64,000 nt of DNA from NC2004 sp050874905 (GTDB lineage Bacteria > Bacillota > Clostridia > Lachnospirales > Lachnospiraceae): assembly GCA_050874905.1 (NCBI GenBank), contig JBNMLP010000015.1:6197-70196 (forward strand), written 5' to 3'. Shown here one piece after another: positions 8,011-16,182 of this stretch. The translations under genes were made by a program, and so were the position numbers. Numbering within the stretch: position 1 is the stretch's first letter; each line of letters begins with the position of its first letter. The notes under the pieces were generated by a model, which did no database searches, was not told where the DNA came from, and saw only the letters and a list, made by a program, of their open reading frames with translations.

Positions 8011-8039
8011 CCATAGCACAAGGCAAACGAAAAATTTCA

Positions 8040-8067
8040 TTGAAAGAGTTCTGATGTCTGTTATAAT
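8040..8067 (+). promoter_or_regulatory. sigma-A promoter left in front of a gene remnant
   Basis: TTGAAA (8040-8045) and TATAAT (8062-8067) are spaced by 16 bases. They are followed directly by AAAGGAG, a Shine-Dalgarno sequence with no start codon after it in the frame of the remnant coding region. Confidence 0.6.
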
Positions 8068-8069
8068 GA

Positions 8070-8501
8070 AAGGAGCAGGCCGGGTGCAAAGCAGTTAAAA
8101 AAGGTACGGCGAAATTAGAGGCAAAGCTTGGAAAAAAGAAATATACATGTACCATTGTGGTTCAGAAAAAAGCAGCAAAAACAACGACTGCTGCAACCAC
8201 ACAAGGGACAGGCAATACGGTTGTGACCACACAGACGGCAGCTCCTGCGGCTACGACAGCAGTGCCGGCAACTACGCAGAGTACTCCTACGACAGAACAG
8301 TCAACAACCACAACACAGCAAGTGACTACGATGGAGAATATGCTTGGTTACAATGGGTTAAAAACAATACTTACACCGAAAAAGACAGGAGACGTCATTT
8401 GCAATGTGCCGGGAACATTTCTCGATGATGATTCGGTGAGCCATCAGACATTGGTTGCAAATGCAGAGAAAAGCTATCGTTTTCAGAGAGTTTCAGATTA
8501 A
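8070..8501 (+). pseudogene. 3' remnant of an Ig-like (Big_2-type) surface protein
   Basis: From 8070 the frame reads an end-of-domain sequence typical of bacterial Ig-like repeats (AVKKGTAKLEAKLGKKKYTC). It is followed by a Thr/Ala-rich linker of about 45 residues and a 55-residue tail. There is no usable start in this frame and a TGA lies at 8067-8069, yet a promoter and Shine-Dalgarno sit immediately upstream. The simplest reading is that a deletion removed the start, signal peptide and most domains of a surface protein like the one at 58249, leaving both ends. A GTG at 8157 could start a 114-residue protein but would have no signal peptide. Confidence 0.65.
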
Positions 8502-8532
8502 TAAAAAAAGTACGATGCAATAGCAGGAAAAT

Positions 8533-8569
8533 GGGTTTCTAAGATGTCATCTTAGAAACCCGTTTTTTT
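8533..8569 (+). terminator. Rho-independent terminator
   Basis: A near-perfect hairpin, GGGTTTCTAAGATG with CATCTTAGAAACCC (8533-8561), is followed by eight T. It still terminates the remnant surface gene. Confidence 0.9.
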
Positions 8570-8593
8570 TATCTCACTTTAAAATGTCAGAAT

Positions 8594-8623
8594 TTGTCAA
8601 GTAAGAAATCTGTATGCTATAGT
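8594..8623 (+). promoter_or_regulatory. promoter of the first ECF sigma operon
   Basis: TTGTCA (8594-8599) and TATAGT (8618-8623) are 18 bases apart, with TGC before the -10 as in extended -10 promoters. A similar CTATAGTGAAA word precedes the second ECF gene at about 10995. No classical ECF -35 (GGAAC) was seen, so autoregulation is not evident. Confidence 0.5.
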
Positions 8624-8689
8624 GAAAAATAAAAAAGTTTGTAACGTTTTTCCGTTTGCGTTGTCATATAGGAGAAAGGAGGGAATTGT

Positions 8690-9178
8690 ATGGAGCCGAT
8701 CGAAAAAATATACGAAAGCTATTATAAGGATGTGTACCATTTTGTTCTGGCTTTGTCCCGAAATGACCATGTGGCAGAGGATATTACGCAGGAAACCTTT
8801 ATGAAGGCAATAAAAGCAGTGGATCATTTTAAGGGAAACTGTGATGTCCGTGTCTGGCTGTGTCAGATAGCCAAAAACCTGTTTTACACCTATAGGAAGA
8901 AGCAAAAAAGACAGGTGGATAATGCCGAAGAGGTGGTAGCAGGTAAGGCTTGCCAGACAGACATTGTAAAAGATACGGTAGACAAAGAACAGGCGATACG
9001 GATTCATCACATTGTACATAGCCTGGAAGAACCGTATAAGGAAGTATTTCATTTGCGGGTATTTGGCGAGCTGCCGTTTAAGGAGATTGCAGCGATTTTT
9101 GGAAAGACAGAAAGCTGGGCGAGAGTAACGTATCACCGGGCAAGAGTATTGATCATGAAAGAAATGGAGGAATTGTAA
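8690..9178 (+). CDS. ECF-type RNA polymerase sigma factor
   Basis: This 162-residue protein has region 2 at about residues 8-75 (YYKDVYHFVLALSRNDHVAEDITQ, then TFMKAIK) and region 4 at 105-158 (LEEPYKEVFHLRVFGELPFKEIA). GGAGAAAGGAGGG precedes the ATG. The stop TAA overlaps the ATG of the next gene by one base, so the sigma factor and its anti-sigma partner are translationally coupled. Confidence 0.92.
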   Translation: MEPIEKIYESYYKDVYHFVLALSRNDHVAEDITQETFMKAIKAVDHFKGNCDVRVWLCQIAKNLFYTYRKKQKRQVDNAEEVVAGKACQTDIVKDTVDKEQAIRIHHIVHSLEEPYKEVFHLRVFGELPFKEIAAIFGKTESWARVTYHRARVLIMKEMEEL

Positions 9179-9867
9179 TGAAGGATTGTGGAATGATTAA
9201 GGATTTAATCCCGTTATATATTGATGGTGTGTGCAGTGAGGAAAGCAGACAGTTGGTAGAGGAACATATGAAAGAATGTGATACCTGCCGGATGCTTGCC
9301 ACAAAGATGAAGTCGGAGCTGACGCTTCCTATGGAGGATGGAACAAAAGTCAGATCCTTCCGACGGTTTTTTCAGAAAAAAGTGTGGAGCCGTGTTGCGG
9401 TAATCGTCATTATTTTTGTTCTGCTCTGGCTGGCAGGCAACTGGGTGGTTACCGGAAAATGGTCAGAGGTATGGCCGAAAATGACAGCGGAAGGAATTGA
9501 GGAGGCTGTCAGTGTGGTAGAGATTGATGGCGCATTATATCTGCATCAAGAGGAACTTACGGGAGCCGGACAGATCGTAAACATCAGTACGGCAGAGGAA
9601 ATGGATGCAGGCATTTTAAAATTCTATCTGGGGGAACAGGGACTGACCTCTCTTGATCCGTTTGGAAATGCCAGACAGTGGCTGGGCAATGAAGCATATC
9701 AAAGTCTTGGTGGAAGCCGGGAAGGTGTTTCCGTGAAACAAAACGAGGAAGAAGAGGGGACATGGATGACGATAAAAAAAGTGGTATACTGTCATAAGGA
9801 TGGAACAGAAGTTGCTGTTTTGTGGGAGAACGGACAGGACGTATTGGAGCTGAAAGAGGCGGAGTAA
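9178..9867 (+). CDS. membrane anti-sigma factor (zinc-finger type)
   Basis: The N-terminus carries the ZAS-type motif H30-x3-C34-x2-C37 in a zf-HC2 domain. One membrane helix lies at about residues 72-91 and an extracytoplasmic part runs to residue 229. Position directly after, and overlapping, the sigma gene makes it the cognate anti-sigma factor. The signal and the protease that would release the sigma factor are not visible here. Confidence 0.88.
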   Translation: MKDCGMIKDLIPLYIDGVCSEESRQLVEEHMKECDTCRMLATKMKSELTLPMEDGTKVRSFRRFFQKKVWSRVAVIVIIFVLLWLAGNWVVTGKWSEVWPKMTAEGIEEAVSVVEIDGALYLHQEELTGAGQIVNISTAEEMDAGILKFYLGEQGLTSLDPFGNARQWLGNEAYQSLGGSREGVSVKQNEEEEGTWMTIKKVVYCHKDGTEVAVLWENGQDVLELKEAE

Positions 9868-9888
9868 AATATTATAAGGCTTTGTCTA

Positions 9889-9930
9889 TTGCGGGAAATG
9901 ATATATAAAGTTATAATAAATGTATATCAT
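9889..9930 (+). promoter_or_regulatory. promoter with palindromic operator for the MNT/HEPN pair
   Basis: TTGCGG (9889-9894) and TATAAT (9912-9917) are spaced by 17 bases. The -10 is bracketed by an inverted repeat, ATGATATA (9898-9905) and TATATCAT (9923-9930). That is the arrangement expected if the encoded proteins or another repressor shut the promoter. Confidence 0.6.
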
Positions 9931-9952
9931 ATATAAAAGAGGAGGTGTTTAT

Positions 9953-10294
9953 ATGCCACAAATAATGCAGGGATTGATGCAGCAATATGTTTCAGAGATT
10001 CAAGCAATATATGGTTCCCATTTGCGACAAATAATATTGTATGGGTCGTATGCCAGAGGGGATTATAACTCGGACTCCGATATTGATGTTATGATTTTAT
10101 TGGATCTGAATGATATGGATATAAAAAAATATAGACACCAGTTATCCGATATGACATTTGATTTTAATATGGAGCATGATATAGATATAAAGCCGATTGC
10201 CAAAAGTGAGGAGCATTACAAAAAATGGGTTAAGAATTATCCGTTTTATTCAAATGTGGATAGAGATGGGGTGATGTTATATGCCACAGCCTAA
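9953..10294 (+). CDS. MNT-type nucleotidyltransferase (putative antitoxin)
   Basis: The start is placed at ATG 9953 after GAGGAGG, giving 113 residues; an upstream in-frame ATG at 9920 lacks an RBS. The nucleotidyltransferase signature GSYARGDYNSDSDIDVMI is present with both metal-binding Asp (D-x-D). In known pairs the minimal nucleotidyltransferase modifies and silences the HEPN partner. The HEPN gene overlaps its end by 14 bases. Confidence 0.85.
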   Translation: MPQIMQGLMQQYVSEIQAIYGSHLRQIILYGSYARGDYNSDSDIDVMILLDLNDMDIKKYRHQLSDMTFDFNMEHDIDIKPIAKSEEHYKKWVKNYPFYSNVDRDGVMLYATA

Positions 10295-10715
10295 TGAAAT
10301 TGGGACGCAGAAGGATCTCGTTTTATACAGAATAGAGACAGCAAAAGAAGATTTAAAATCGGCTAAAATTCTTAGAAATGCGGAGGCTTATAAAGGAGCT
10401 AATAATAGAGCTTATTATGCAGTGTTTCATGCAATTAATGCGATTCATGGGTTAAAAGGAGTTGCATATAAAAGACACAGAGATGCAATAGGAAATTTTA
10501 ATAAAGAATATATAAAAACAGAGATTTTTCCGCGCGATATTGGTAGAAAAATAGCAGGACTAGAAGAAATTCGGCATGCTAGTGATTATGATGATTTTTA
10601 TATTACTACAATAGAAGAGGTGGAAGAACAGATTGCTATAGCAGAAGAATTTATTCAGATGGCGGAGGCTTATTGTAAAAAACATGTAGATGATATAGAA
10701 AGGGAGAATAGTTGA
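10281..10715 (+). CDS. HEPN-domain protein (UPF0332-like, putative toxin)
   Basis: This 144-residue protein has the HEPN helical signature NRAYYAVFHAINAI, in which R and H are separated by six residues, and EIRHASDYDDF near the end. HEPN proteins paired with nucleotidyltransferases are commonly ribonuclease toxins; whether this one is active cannot be told. Its start lies inside the last codons of the nucleotidyltransferase gene, so the pair is co-translated. The pair sits between two ECF sigma operons and looks like an insertion. Confidence 0.82.
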   Translation: MPQPNEIGTQKDLVLYRIETAKEDLKSAKILRNAEAYKGANNRAYYAVFHAINAIHGLKGVAYKRHRDAIGNFNKEYIKTEIFPRDIGRKIAGLEEIRHASDYDDFYITTIEEVEEQIAIAEEFIQMAEAYCKKHVDDIERENS

Positions 10716-10870
10716 AAGTAACACAACTTGAGGAGCAGAAATGGAAAAGGTGATCGAAGTCATTGCGTGCTATGGAAGATGATATTTAAAAGTATCTATA
10801 TCATCAACTATGTATAAATATGGTAACAATCGGAGAGTTCCTGCCGTTTAAGTGGAGGTTTTAACAGCAA

Positions 10871-10968
10871 GGAAGCATCTTCAAGATGCTTCCTTTTATA
10901 TATACAAGGGAGGATATAAAGCAAATGAGAGAAAAATACTGCCAAAATATTTGGCAGTATTTTTTCTC
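10871..10968 (+). terminator. two successive hairpins between the HEPN gene and the second ECF operon
   Basis: The 305-base gap 10716-11020 has no convincing gene. The first hairpin (10871-10893, arms GGAAGCATCTT and AAGATGCTTCC, then TTTT) is a terminator. The second (10929-10946 with 10950-10968, about 18 bp with one bulge and a T-rich right arm) is probably a second terminator. The rest appears empty apart from a possible TATAGT box near 10995. Confidence 0.75.
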
Positions 10969-11020
10969 GACACATTGCATCGCACAATCGTATCTATAGT
11001 GAAAGGAGGAGAAAGAACAC

Positions 11021-11506
11021 ATGGATCATTCTTTGGACGGTACCGACAAAGAGCGTAATTTTGCAAAGGATTATGAAACATATGTAAATGATATTTATAG
11101 ATTGTGCATTTCTTTTATGAAGAATCACATGGATGCGGAAGATGCGGTGCAGGAAACCTTTTTAAAATATTATCATCTTGACCGCACGTTTGATTCAGAA
11201 GGGCATAAAAAAGCGTGGCTGATCGTGACAGCGTCAAATTGCTGCAAAGACATGTTGAAGCATTGGTGGAACCAGAGAAAAAATCTGGATGATTATGAAG
11301 AATATGTGGGGGAGGTGCAGACGCAGATCGATGAAATGATGGAGTTGGTCATGCAGCTGCCCGACAAATATAAGACAACCATTTATCTATATTATTATGA
11401 AGGTTATAACAGCAGGGAGATTGCAAAACTGCTGCATAAACCGGAATCAACCATAAGAACCCATTTGCAAAAGGCAAAAAAATTATTGAAACAGGAACTT
11501 TCGTAA
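11021..11506 (+). CDS. ECF-type RNA polymerase sigma factor
   Basis: This 161-residue protein has region 2 at residues 15-80 (YVNDIYRLCISFMKNHMDAEDAVQETF) and region 4 at 105-160 (LPDKYKTTIYLYYYEGYNSREIAKLL). The strong RBS AAAGGAGGAG precedes the ATG. It is followed after 26 bases by the gene for a membrane protein that is its likely anti-sigma partner. It is a different ECF subgroup from the one at 8690, judged by the region 4 sequences. Confidence 0.92.
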   Translation: MDHSLDGTDKERNFAKDYETYVNDIYRLCISFMKNHMDAEDAVQETFLKYYHLDRTFDSEGHKKAWLIVTASNCCKDMLKHWWNQRKNLDDYEEYVGEVQTQIDEMMELVMQLPDKYKTTIYLYYYEGYNSREIAKLLHKPESTIRTHLQKAKKLLKQELS

Positions 11507-11532
11507 AAGTAAGAGCAGGAAGGAGCAGCAGG

Positions 11533-12942
11533 ATGGAGAATAAAATAAAGCAGTCCTACGAAAAGATAACGATTTCAGATGGGGCAAAAGATCGGATTGA
11601 AATGGCGATCGTAATGGACGACCGGAAAAATGCCCGTCCGAAAAAGGTATATTATAAAAGCAGGTTTAAGGTTGCAGTGGCAGCCTGTTTAACACTGGCG
11701 GTTGTTCTGCCAACGGGAACATTTGCAGCGGAGAAGCTTTACCAGTATTACAAAGCATCTGTGAAGGAGCACGCCTATCATGTGGATGTGGAGTTAGATA
11801 AGGACACGACACAAACAGCGAAAAACCAGACGGCGCAGCAGTATGTGAAACTGGTGACGGATTTTGGATCAGACTATACGCTGGATAAGGGAGCAGGCAC
11901 TTCCGATGGGATGGCAAGCTATCATTATAAAGGTGGTTTTTCAAGCGGCAGGTGCTTCTGGTATGAGCTGAAATATCTGGATGGCGATGACAAGCAGATG
12001 CTTTCCAACTATGATACAGATAAAAATGAGACAGTTACGATCAACGGCAGAAAAGCAATATACAGTCGTACCAATACGATCGTAGGAAGCAAGTATACGG
12101 ATGATTATGAAACCTCCTATGGTCAGGTGCTTTATGTATTTGCCGAGGACTATGGGTATGTGTTAGAGCTTGCAGCACAAAATGCTCTGCCAAAGGATGA
12201 TCTTATCAAGCTGGCAAAAAGCATCAAGATTGAAAAAGCAGCTTCCAGAGCAGACGCTTCCCGGTATGTGTTATTTAGTGAAAGTAAAACCTCTGCATGG
12301 AACTTCAAAGCAGAAAATGCGAAGCCGGTCAAGATCAACCCGGAGTATTATTATACGAAGCAGGCGGACTACAAAAATGCTTCCTTTACGGTCAAAGATG
12401 TCAAGGTGTTAGACAGTGTCAGGGGATTAAAAAAGGATGCGTTTCTTACCAGTCACTTTTCATTTTCTTCTCTCGTTTCCAGTGACGGTACATTAAAGAA
12501 ATATGACCGGGAGCTGTTGAAGCTCGGAGATGGCGTAACAGAGCCGGAAAAGAAAGTGATAAAGACGAAACCGGTACAGTCCAAGCTGGTTTACGTTACT
12601 CTTGAAGTAAAGAATAGCAGTGCTCTGGCAGTAGACAGTAACTATTATGTGCCGAGTCTTCAGTTTATAACAAAGAAGAAGGATAACCTGTATGTCGAAT
12701 CTTACCGGGAAAAATATAATCGTCCCAAGATGGTGGACGAGGCATTGATTGATCTCATGCCATGTTATTTAGAAGAAAATCTCGGAGGCAAGAGCAGTTG
12801 GGCGGTAAGATCCTCAAGTGGAACGCTTACCCTGCATCTGGCTTATCTGGTGGATGAAGATTTTACCGATGAGATGGCATTGTGGTTAAATGGCGACGAA
12901 GAAAGCGGAAGTGAAGGCTATTACCTGTCTGTAACAAAATAA
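11533..12942 (+). CDS. membrane anti-sigma-like protein (DUF4179/DUF5643-like architecture)
   Basis: This 469-residue protein has a short cytoplasmic N-terminus (1-45) and one membrane helix at about 46-65. A large exported part follows, with beta-rich, sigma-regulator-type sequence. The layout matches DUF4179-type proteins encoded after ECF sigma genes, where the cytoplasmic end holds the sigma factor. No zinc-finger motif is present. The C-terminal domain resembles the ectodomain fragment fused to a sigma domain at 16183. Confidence 0.75.
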   Translation: MENKIKQSYEKITISDGAKDRIEMAIVMDDRKNARPKKVYYKSRFKVAVAACLTLAVVLPTGTFAAEKLYQYYKASVKEHAYHVDVELDKDTTQTAKNQTAQQYVKLVTDFGSDYTLDKGAGTSDGMASYHYKGGFSSGRCFWYELKYLDGDDKQMLSNYDTDKNETVTINGRKAIYSRTNTIVGSKYTDDYETSYGQVLYVFAEDYGYVLELAAQNALPKDDLIKLAKSIKIEKAASRADASRYVLFSESKTSAWNFKAENAKPVKINPEYYYTKQADYKNASFTVKDVKVLDSVRGLKKDAFLTSHFSFSSLVSSDGTLKKYDRELLKLGDGVTEPEKKVIKTKPVQSKLVYVTLEVKNSSALAVDSNYYVPSLQFITKKKDNLYVESYREKYNRPKMVDEALIDLMPCYLEENLGGKSSWAVRSSSGTLTLHLAYLVDEDFTDEMALWLNGDEESGSEGYYLSVTK

Positions 12943-12947
12943 TTGGG

Positions 12948-12985
12948 AAGATCCAATCTACCGTTTGTGGTAGATTGGATCTTTT
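12948..12985 (+). terminator. Rho-independent terminator, copy 1 of an identical pair
   Basis: The perfect 15-bp stem AAGATCCAATCTACC with GGTAGATTGGATCTT (12948-12983) has a GTTTGT loop and a T-run. The same 36 bases recur at 16058-16093. Confidence 0.92.
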
Positions 12986-13153
12986 TAGTGAAAGAAGTTG
13001 ACAGGTCAGAGTGCTGCTTTCAAAAAACTTGACGGATGCACTTCTATCGGTTAATATAAAATGAGACACAAAGTATCATATGCGGACGGTATAAGGAAAA
13101 TAGGAACCGGGCGCAGACAATGGGCGAATAAATAATGATTTGGAGGCAGTCTT

Positions 13154-16036
13154 ATGAAACAAAGAACAAAAAAGACAAAACGTGTTTTGGCATGGATGCT
13201 GGCTTGTATGCTGTTATGTTCTACAGTAGATAACAGTCTGTTAAGTATGGTGTCACATGCCGAGGAAGCAGACAGTGCAGCCACTGCGACGAGTGGTTTT
13301 TGTGGTGCACAGGAGGATGGAACGAATCTTACGTGGTCATTTGACGAGAAAAATGGAGTGCTTACCATATCCGGAAGTGGTAAGATGGAAGATTATACGG
13401 AGCGATTCTACGATGGAAAAGAACTGGTGGGGAAGAAGGCTCCCTGGGATGGGTTTGCTTCTCAGATTCGGAAGGTCGTATTTGATGGGAGTGAGATAGA
13501 GATTGGAGATTGTGCTTTTGATCTTTGGAGGCAATATACCGCTCTTACGGAGGTTACGGGATGGGAAAATATTACTGTCATAGGGACTAATGCGTTTTAC
13601 GGGACGTCGGTGTCTGGAATGATCAATCTGATTTCTGCAAAAAAACTGAATTCCATGGCTTTTGGTCAATGTTATAATTCTTATATCGTGAGAGTAAACA
13701 GTAGTTGTTCTATCGATAATAGTGGTACCGGTCTCCCGACTATGGTGATTGTAAAAGATGGCGGCAGTGCAGGGGAATGGCAGGAGCGGGCAGTCTGCTT
13801 ATCCAAAGATGAACGAATCGTGATGCTGACTAAAAATCTGCCGGTATTGAAGGCTGACTGCCTTTATACTTATAGGGGAGATTCAAACGGATGGTATCGC
13901 TTATATTATCCGGAGGAAGAGGCGGAAAGCTATTCCCAGTGGGGGAAATATCAATATTATGATTCGGAGAAAAATTCACGGTTCAAAGATGGAGAACCAA
14001 TCAGGATTCCATTGACCCATCATGAAGCGAAAGCAGCATCCTGCAGCGAAAGCGGAAATAAGGAATACTGGTCTTATACAGAGGATGGTGTCGAGAAATA
14101 TTTTGATGAAGATGGAAATGATGTGGAGAGTGTGGAGCAGTTTGTGATCCCGAAAGAGCCACATCAATATGATGAGATTTATACCTGTACCGTTTGTAAG
14201 CAGACAGCAGAAGCCCTTGTGACGAACAGTGCAGGAGAAGTGAGGGGATTTGAGGATCTGGCAGAGGCGTTTTCTTATGCCATGACACAGGACGGCTGCA
14301 CGGTAAAGCTGTGGCAGGATATTGCTGATAAGGAAATTTATGTTCTGGACAAAGGCAAATTTACCGTAGATCTTAGTGGAAAGAAAATTACCGGTTCTCT
14401 TCAGATTGGAAAGGACTGTGATCTGACTTTGGAAAACAGCGGTTCAGAAAATTATCCACTATCTATTATTGCAGACAGCGCAGGAAAGCTTGTGACAATA
14501 GGTAAGGGACTCTTGTCAGATCCGAAGCAGTTTGTAATAAAAGATTCCACCGGAGAGGATTATCAGACCGTGATCCGGGACGATACTGTCTGGGCAGCTT
14601 ATGCCATGGATAACATATCGGTGTTATTTAAAGACAGTGCCAAGGATACTTATACCTGCGTATATTCCGGTGAGGCGCAGAAACCGGAGATGGTCGTGAG
14701 CTATAAGGGCAAAACATTTGAAAAGGATAAGGATTACACAGTAGACTATGATAAAAATGTAGCGGCCGGAACTGCGCAGGTTACATTGACCGGACAAAAT
14801 CTTCTGACCGGAACCGTAACAGTACCATTTACGATTCAGCCATCCAAAGAATTACCGGGAACCTTGCAGTCTACAGCGATCGCTGTGGAGAATACCTGCA
14901 AGAAAGTTTCTGCCATAGCATTACCTGAGGACTGGAACTGGAGCGAGGCAGACAAAGAAAAAACACTGACAGCAGGAAAAATTACAGAAGCAACGGCTTA
15001 TTATGAGGGAAAAGACGCAGCTAATTATCAAACTACGGAGTATACGATACAGATTACAAGGGCAGCCTGTGAAGAGGAAGAAACGATCCTTTATACAGGG
15101 GAAGGAGAAAAGGAGGCAACATGCGGTCAGGCTGGAAAGGGGCACACAGAATGTAGCATTTGTCACGATGTGCTGCGGAGTGATATTGTGACCGCGGCAA
15201 CAGGCAGACATAACTATCAGTGGGTGATCGATAAAGAGGCAACAAAAGAAGAAACAGGAAGTAAGCATGAGGAGTGTACCGTATGTCACGATAAGAAAGC
15301 TCCTGTTATAATAGAAAAACTTCCGTCCCAGCCGGCAACATCAGAGGAGTCGAAGCAGGATGCTACAACAGTCCAGACGCCAACAACAGAGACACCAAAG
15401 CAGGATGCTACAACGGCACAGGCACCAACAACAGAGACGTCAAAGCAGGATGCTACAACGGCACAGACACCAACGACAGAGGTGTCAAAACAGGCATCAA
15501 CAACAGAAGTTTTTAAAGATCAGACTCCGGCAAAGAAGGGGAAGAACTTGATGACTCCTTCAGGAATCTCTTATCGGGTAACGTCCACATCAAAGAAGAA
15601 TCCGACGGTTTCCTATCAGGGAGGGGAGAAGAAAACAACGGTAGTGATTCCGGAAAAGGTATCGATCGATGGGGTAACTTATAAGGTAACGTCGATTGCA
15701 AAGGATGCATTCCGGAACAACAAAAAGATCAAGAAGGTGGTCATTGGCCGTAACATTACCAAAATAGAGGACAATGCATTCAAAGATTGTAAAAATCTGA
15801 CCAGTATTGTAATCGGAAAAAATGTGAAAACAATCGGAAAACAGGCATTTTCTGGTTGTAAGAATTTGAAAACGGTGCGCGTAAAAACAACCCGTCTGAC
15901 CAAAAAGAGTGTGGGGAATAAAGCATTTTACGGGATTGATAAGGAAGCAGTTTTTACCCTTCCAGGTAAAAAGGCAAAATCCTATAAAGCTATATTTAAA
16001 AAATGCGGAGCTCCGAAAAAAGCGGTGTATCAGTAG
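13154..16036 (+). CDS. large BspA-type leucine-rich-repeat surface protein
   Basis: This 960-residue protein has a signal peptide at about 1-36. It begins with the LTWSFDEKNGVLTISGSG motif typical of clostridial LRR_5 surface proteins. Central parts hold small Cys-pair modules (CTVCKQTAE, CSICHDVL, CTVCHDKK) and an MBG/YDG-like segment near 500-555 (VYSGEAQKPEM). A Thr-rich linker with 15-residue repeats spans about 734-778. Residues 800-950 are LRR_5 repeats (AFKDCKNLTSIVIGKNVKTIG). There is no LPXTG or membrane anchor, so the attachment mode is unclear. It lies between two identical terminators and next to ECF sigma genes, which may control it. Confidence 0.85.
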   Translation: MKQRTKKTKRVLAWMLACMLLCSTVDNSLLSMVSHAEEADSAATATSGFCGAQEDGTNLTWSFDEKNGVLTISGSGKMEDYTERFYDGKELVGKKAPWDGFASQIRKVVFDGSEIEIGDCAFDLWRQYTALTEVTGWENITVIGTNAFYGTSVSGMINLISAKKLNSMAFGQCYNSYIVRVNSSCSIDNSGTGLPTMVIVKDGGSAGEWQERAVCLSKDERIVMLTKNLPVLKADCLYTYRGDSNGWYRLYYPEEEAESYSQWGKYQYYDSEKNSRFKDGEPIRIPLTHHEAKAASCSESGNKEYWSYTEDGVEKYFDEDGNDVESVEQFVIPKEPHQYDEIYTCTVCKQTAEALVTNSAGEVRGFEDLAEAFSYAMTQDGCTVKLWQDIADKEIYVLDKGKFTVDLSGKKITGSLQIGKDCDLTLENSGSENYPLSIIADSAGKLVTIGKGLLSDPKQFVIKDSTGEDYQTVIRDDTVWAAYAMDNISVLFKDSAKDTYTCVYSGEAQKPEMVVSYKGKTFEKDKDYTVDYDKNVAAGTAQVTLTGQNLLTGTVTVPFTIQPSKELPGTLQSTAIAVENTCKKVSAIALPEDWNWSEADKEKTLTAGKITEATAYYEGKDAANYQTTEYTIQITRAACEEEETILYTGEGEKEATCGQAGKGHTECSICHDVLRSDIVTAATGRHNYQWVIDKEATKEETGSKHEECTVCHDKKAPVIIEKLPSQPATSEESKQDATTVQTPTTETPKQDATTAQAPTTETSKQDATTAQTPTTEVSKQASTTEVFKDQTPAKKGKNLMTPSGISYRVTSTSKKNPTVSYQGGEKKTTVVIPEKVSIDGVTYKVTSIAKDAFRNNKKIKKVVIGRNITKIEDNAFKDCKNLTSIVIGKNVKTIGKQAFSGCKNLKTVRVKTTRLTKKSVGNKAFYGIDKEAVFTLPGKKAKSYKAIFKKCGAPKKAVYQ
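15353..15487 (+). repeat. three 45-nt in-frame repeats encoding KQDATT-x-Q-x-PTTE
   Basis: Units at 15353-15397, 15398-15442 and 15443-15487 each encode 15 residues starting KQDATT. A degraded fourth unit follows. They form the flexible Thr-rich linker of the surface protein and can vary in number by slippage. Confidence 0.9.
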
Positions 16037-16057
16037 GATGGATTACCGGGAGTGAGA

Positions 16058-16098
16058 AAGATCCAATCTACCGTTTGTGGTAGATTGGATCTTTTTTT
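16058..16098 (+). terminator. Rho-independent terminator, copy 2 of an identical pair
   Basis: The stem at 16058-16072 with 16079-16093 and loop GTTTGT is identical base for base to the hairpin at 12948-12983. It is followed by a longer T-run. Confidence 0.92.
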
Positions 16099-16182
16099 GC
16101 CCGAAAATGAATCATTTGTCTTATCTGCTACAATATATAAGTGAAGATCAGGAAGCGGCAGCTTAGGTGGAGGTGAAAGAAA

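Noticed and set aside
15353..15510. Regular 45-nt direct repeats considered as a CRISPR array
   Set aside because: The repeats are contiguous with no spacers, are in frame, and encode a Thr-rich linker inside a surface protein.
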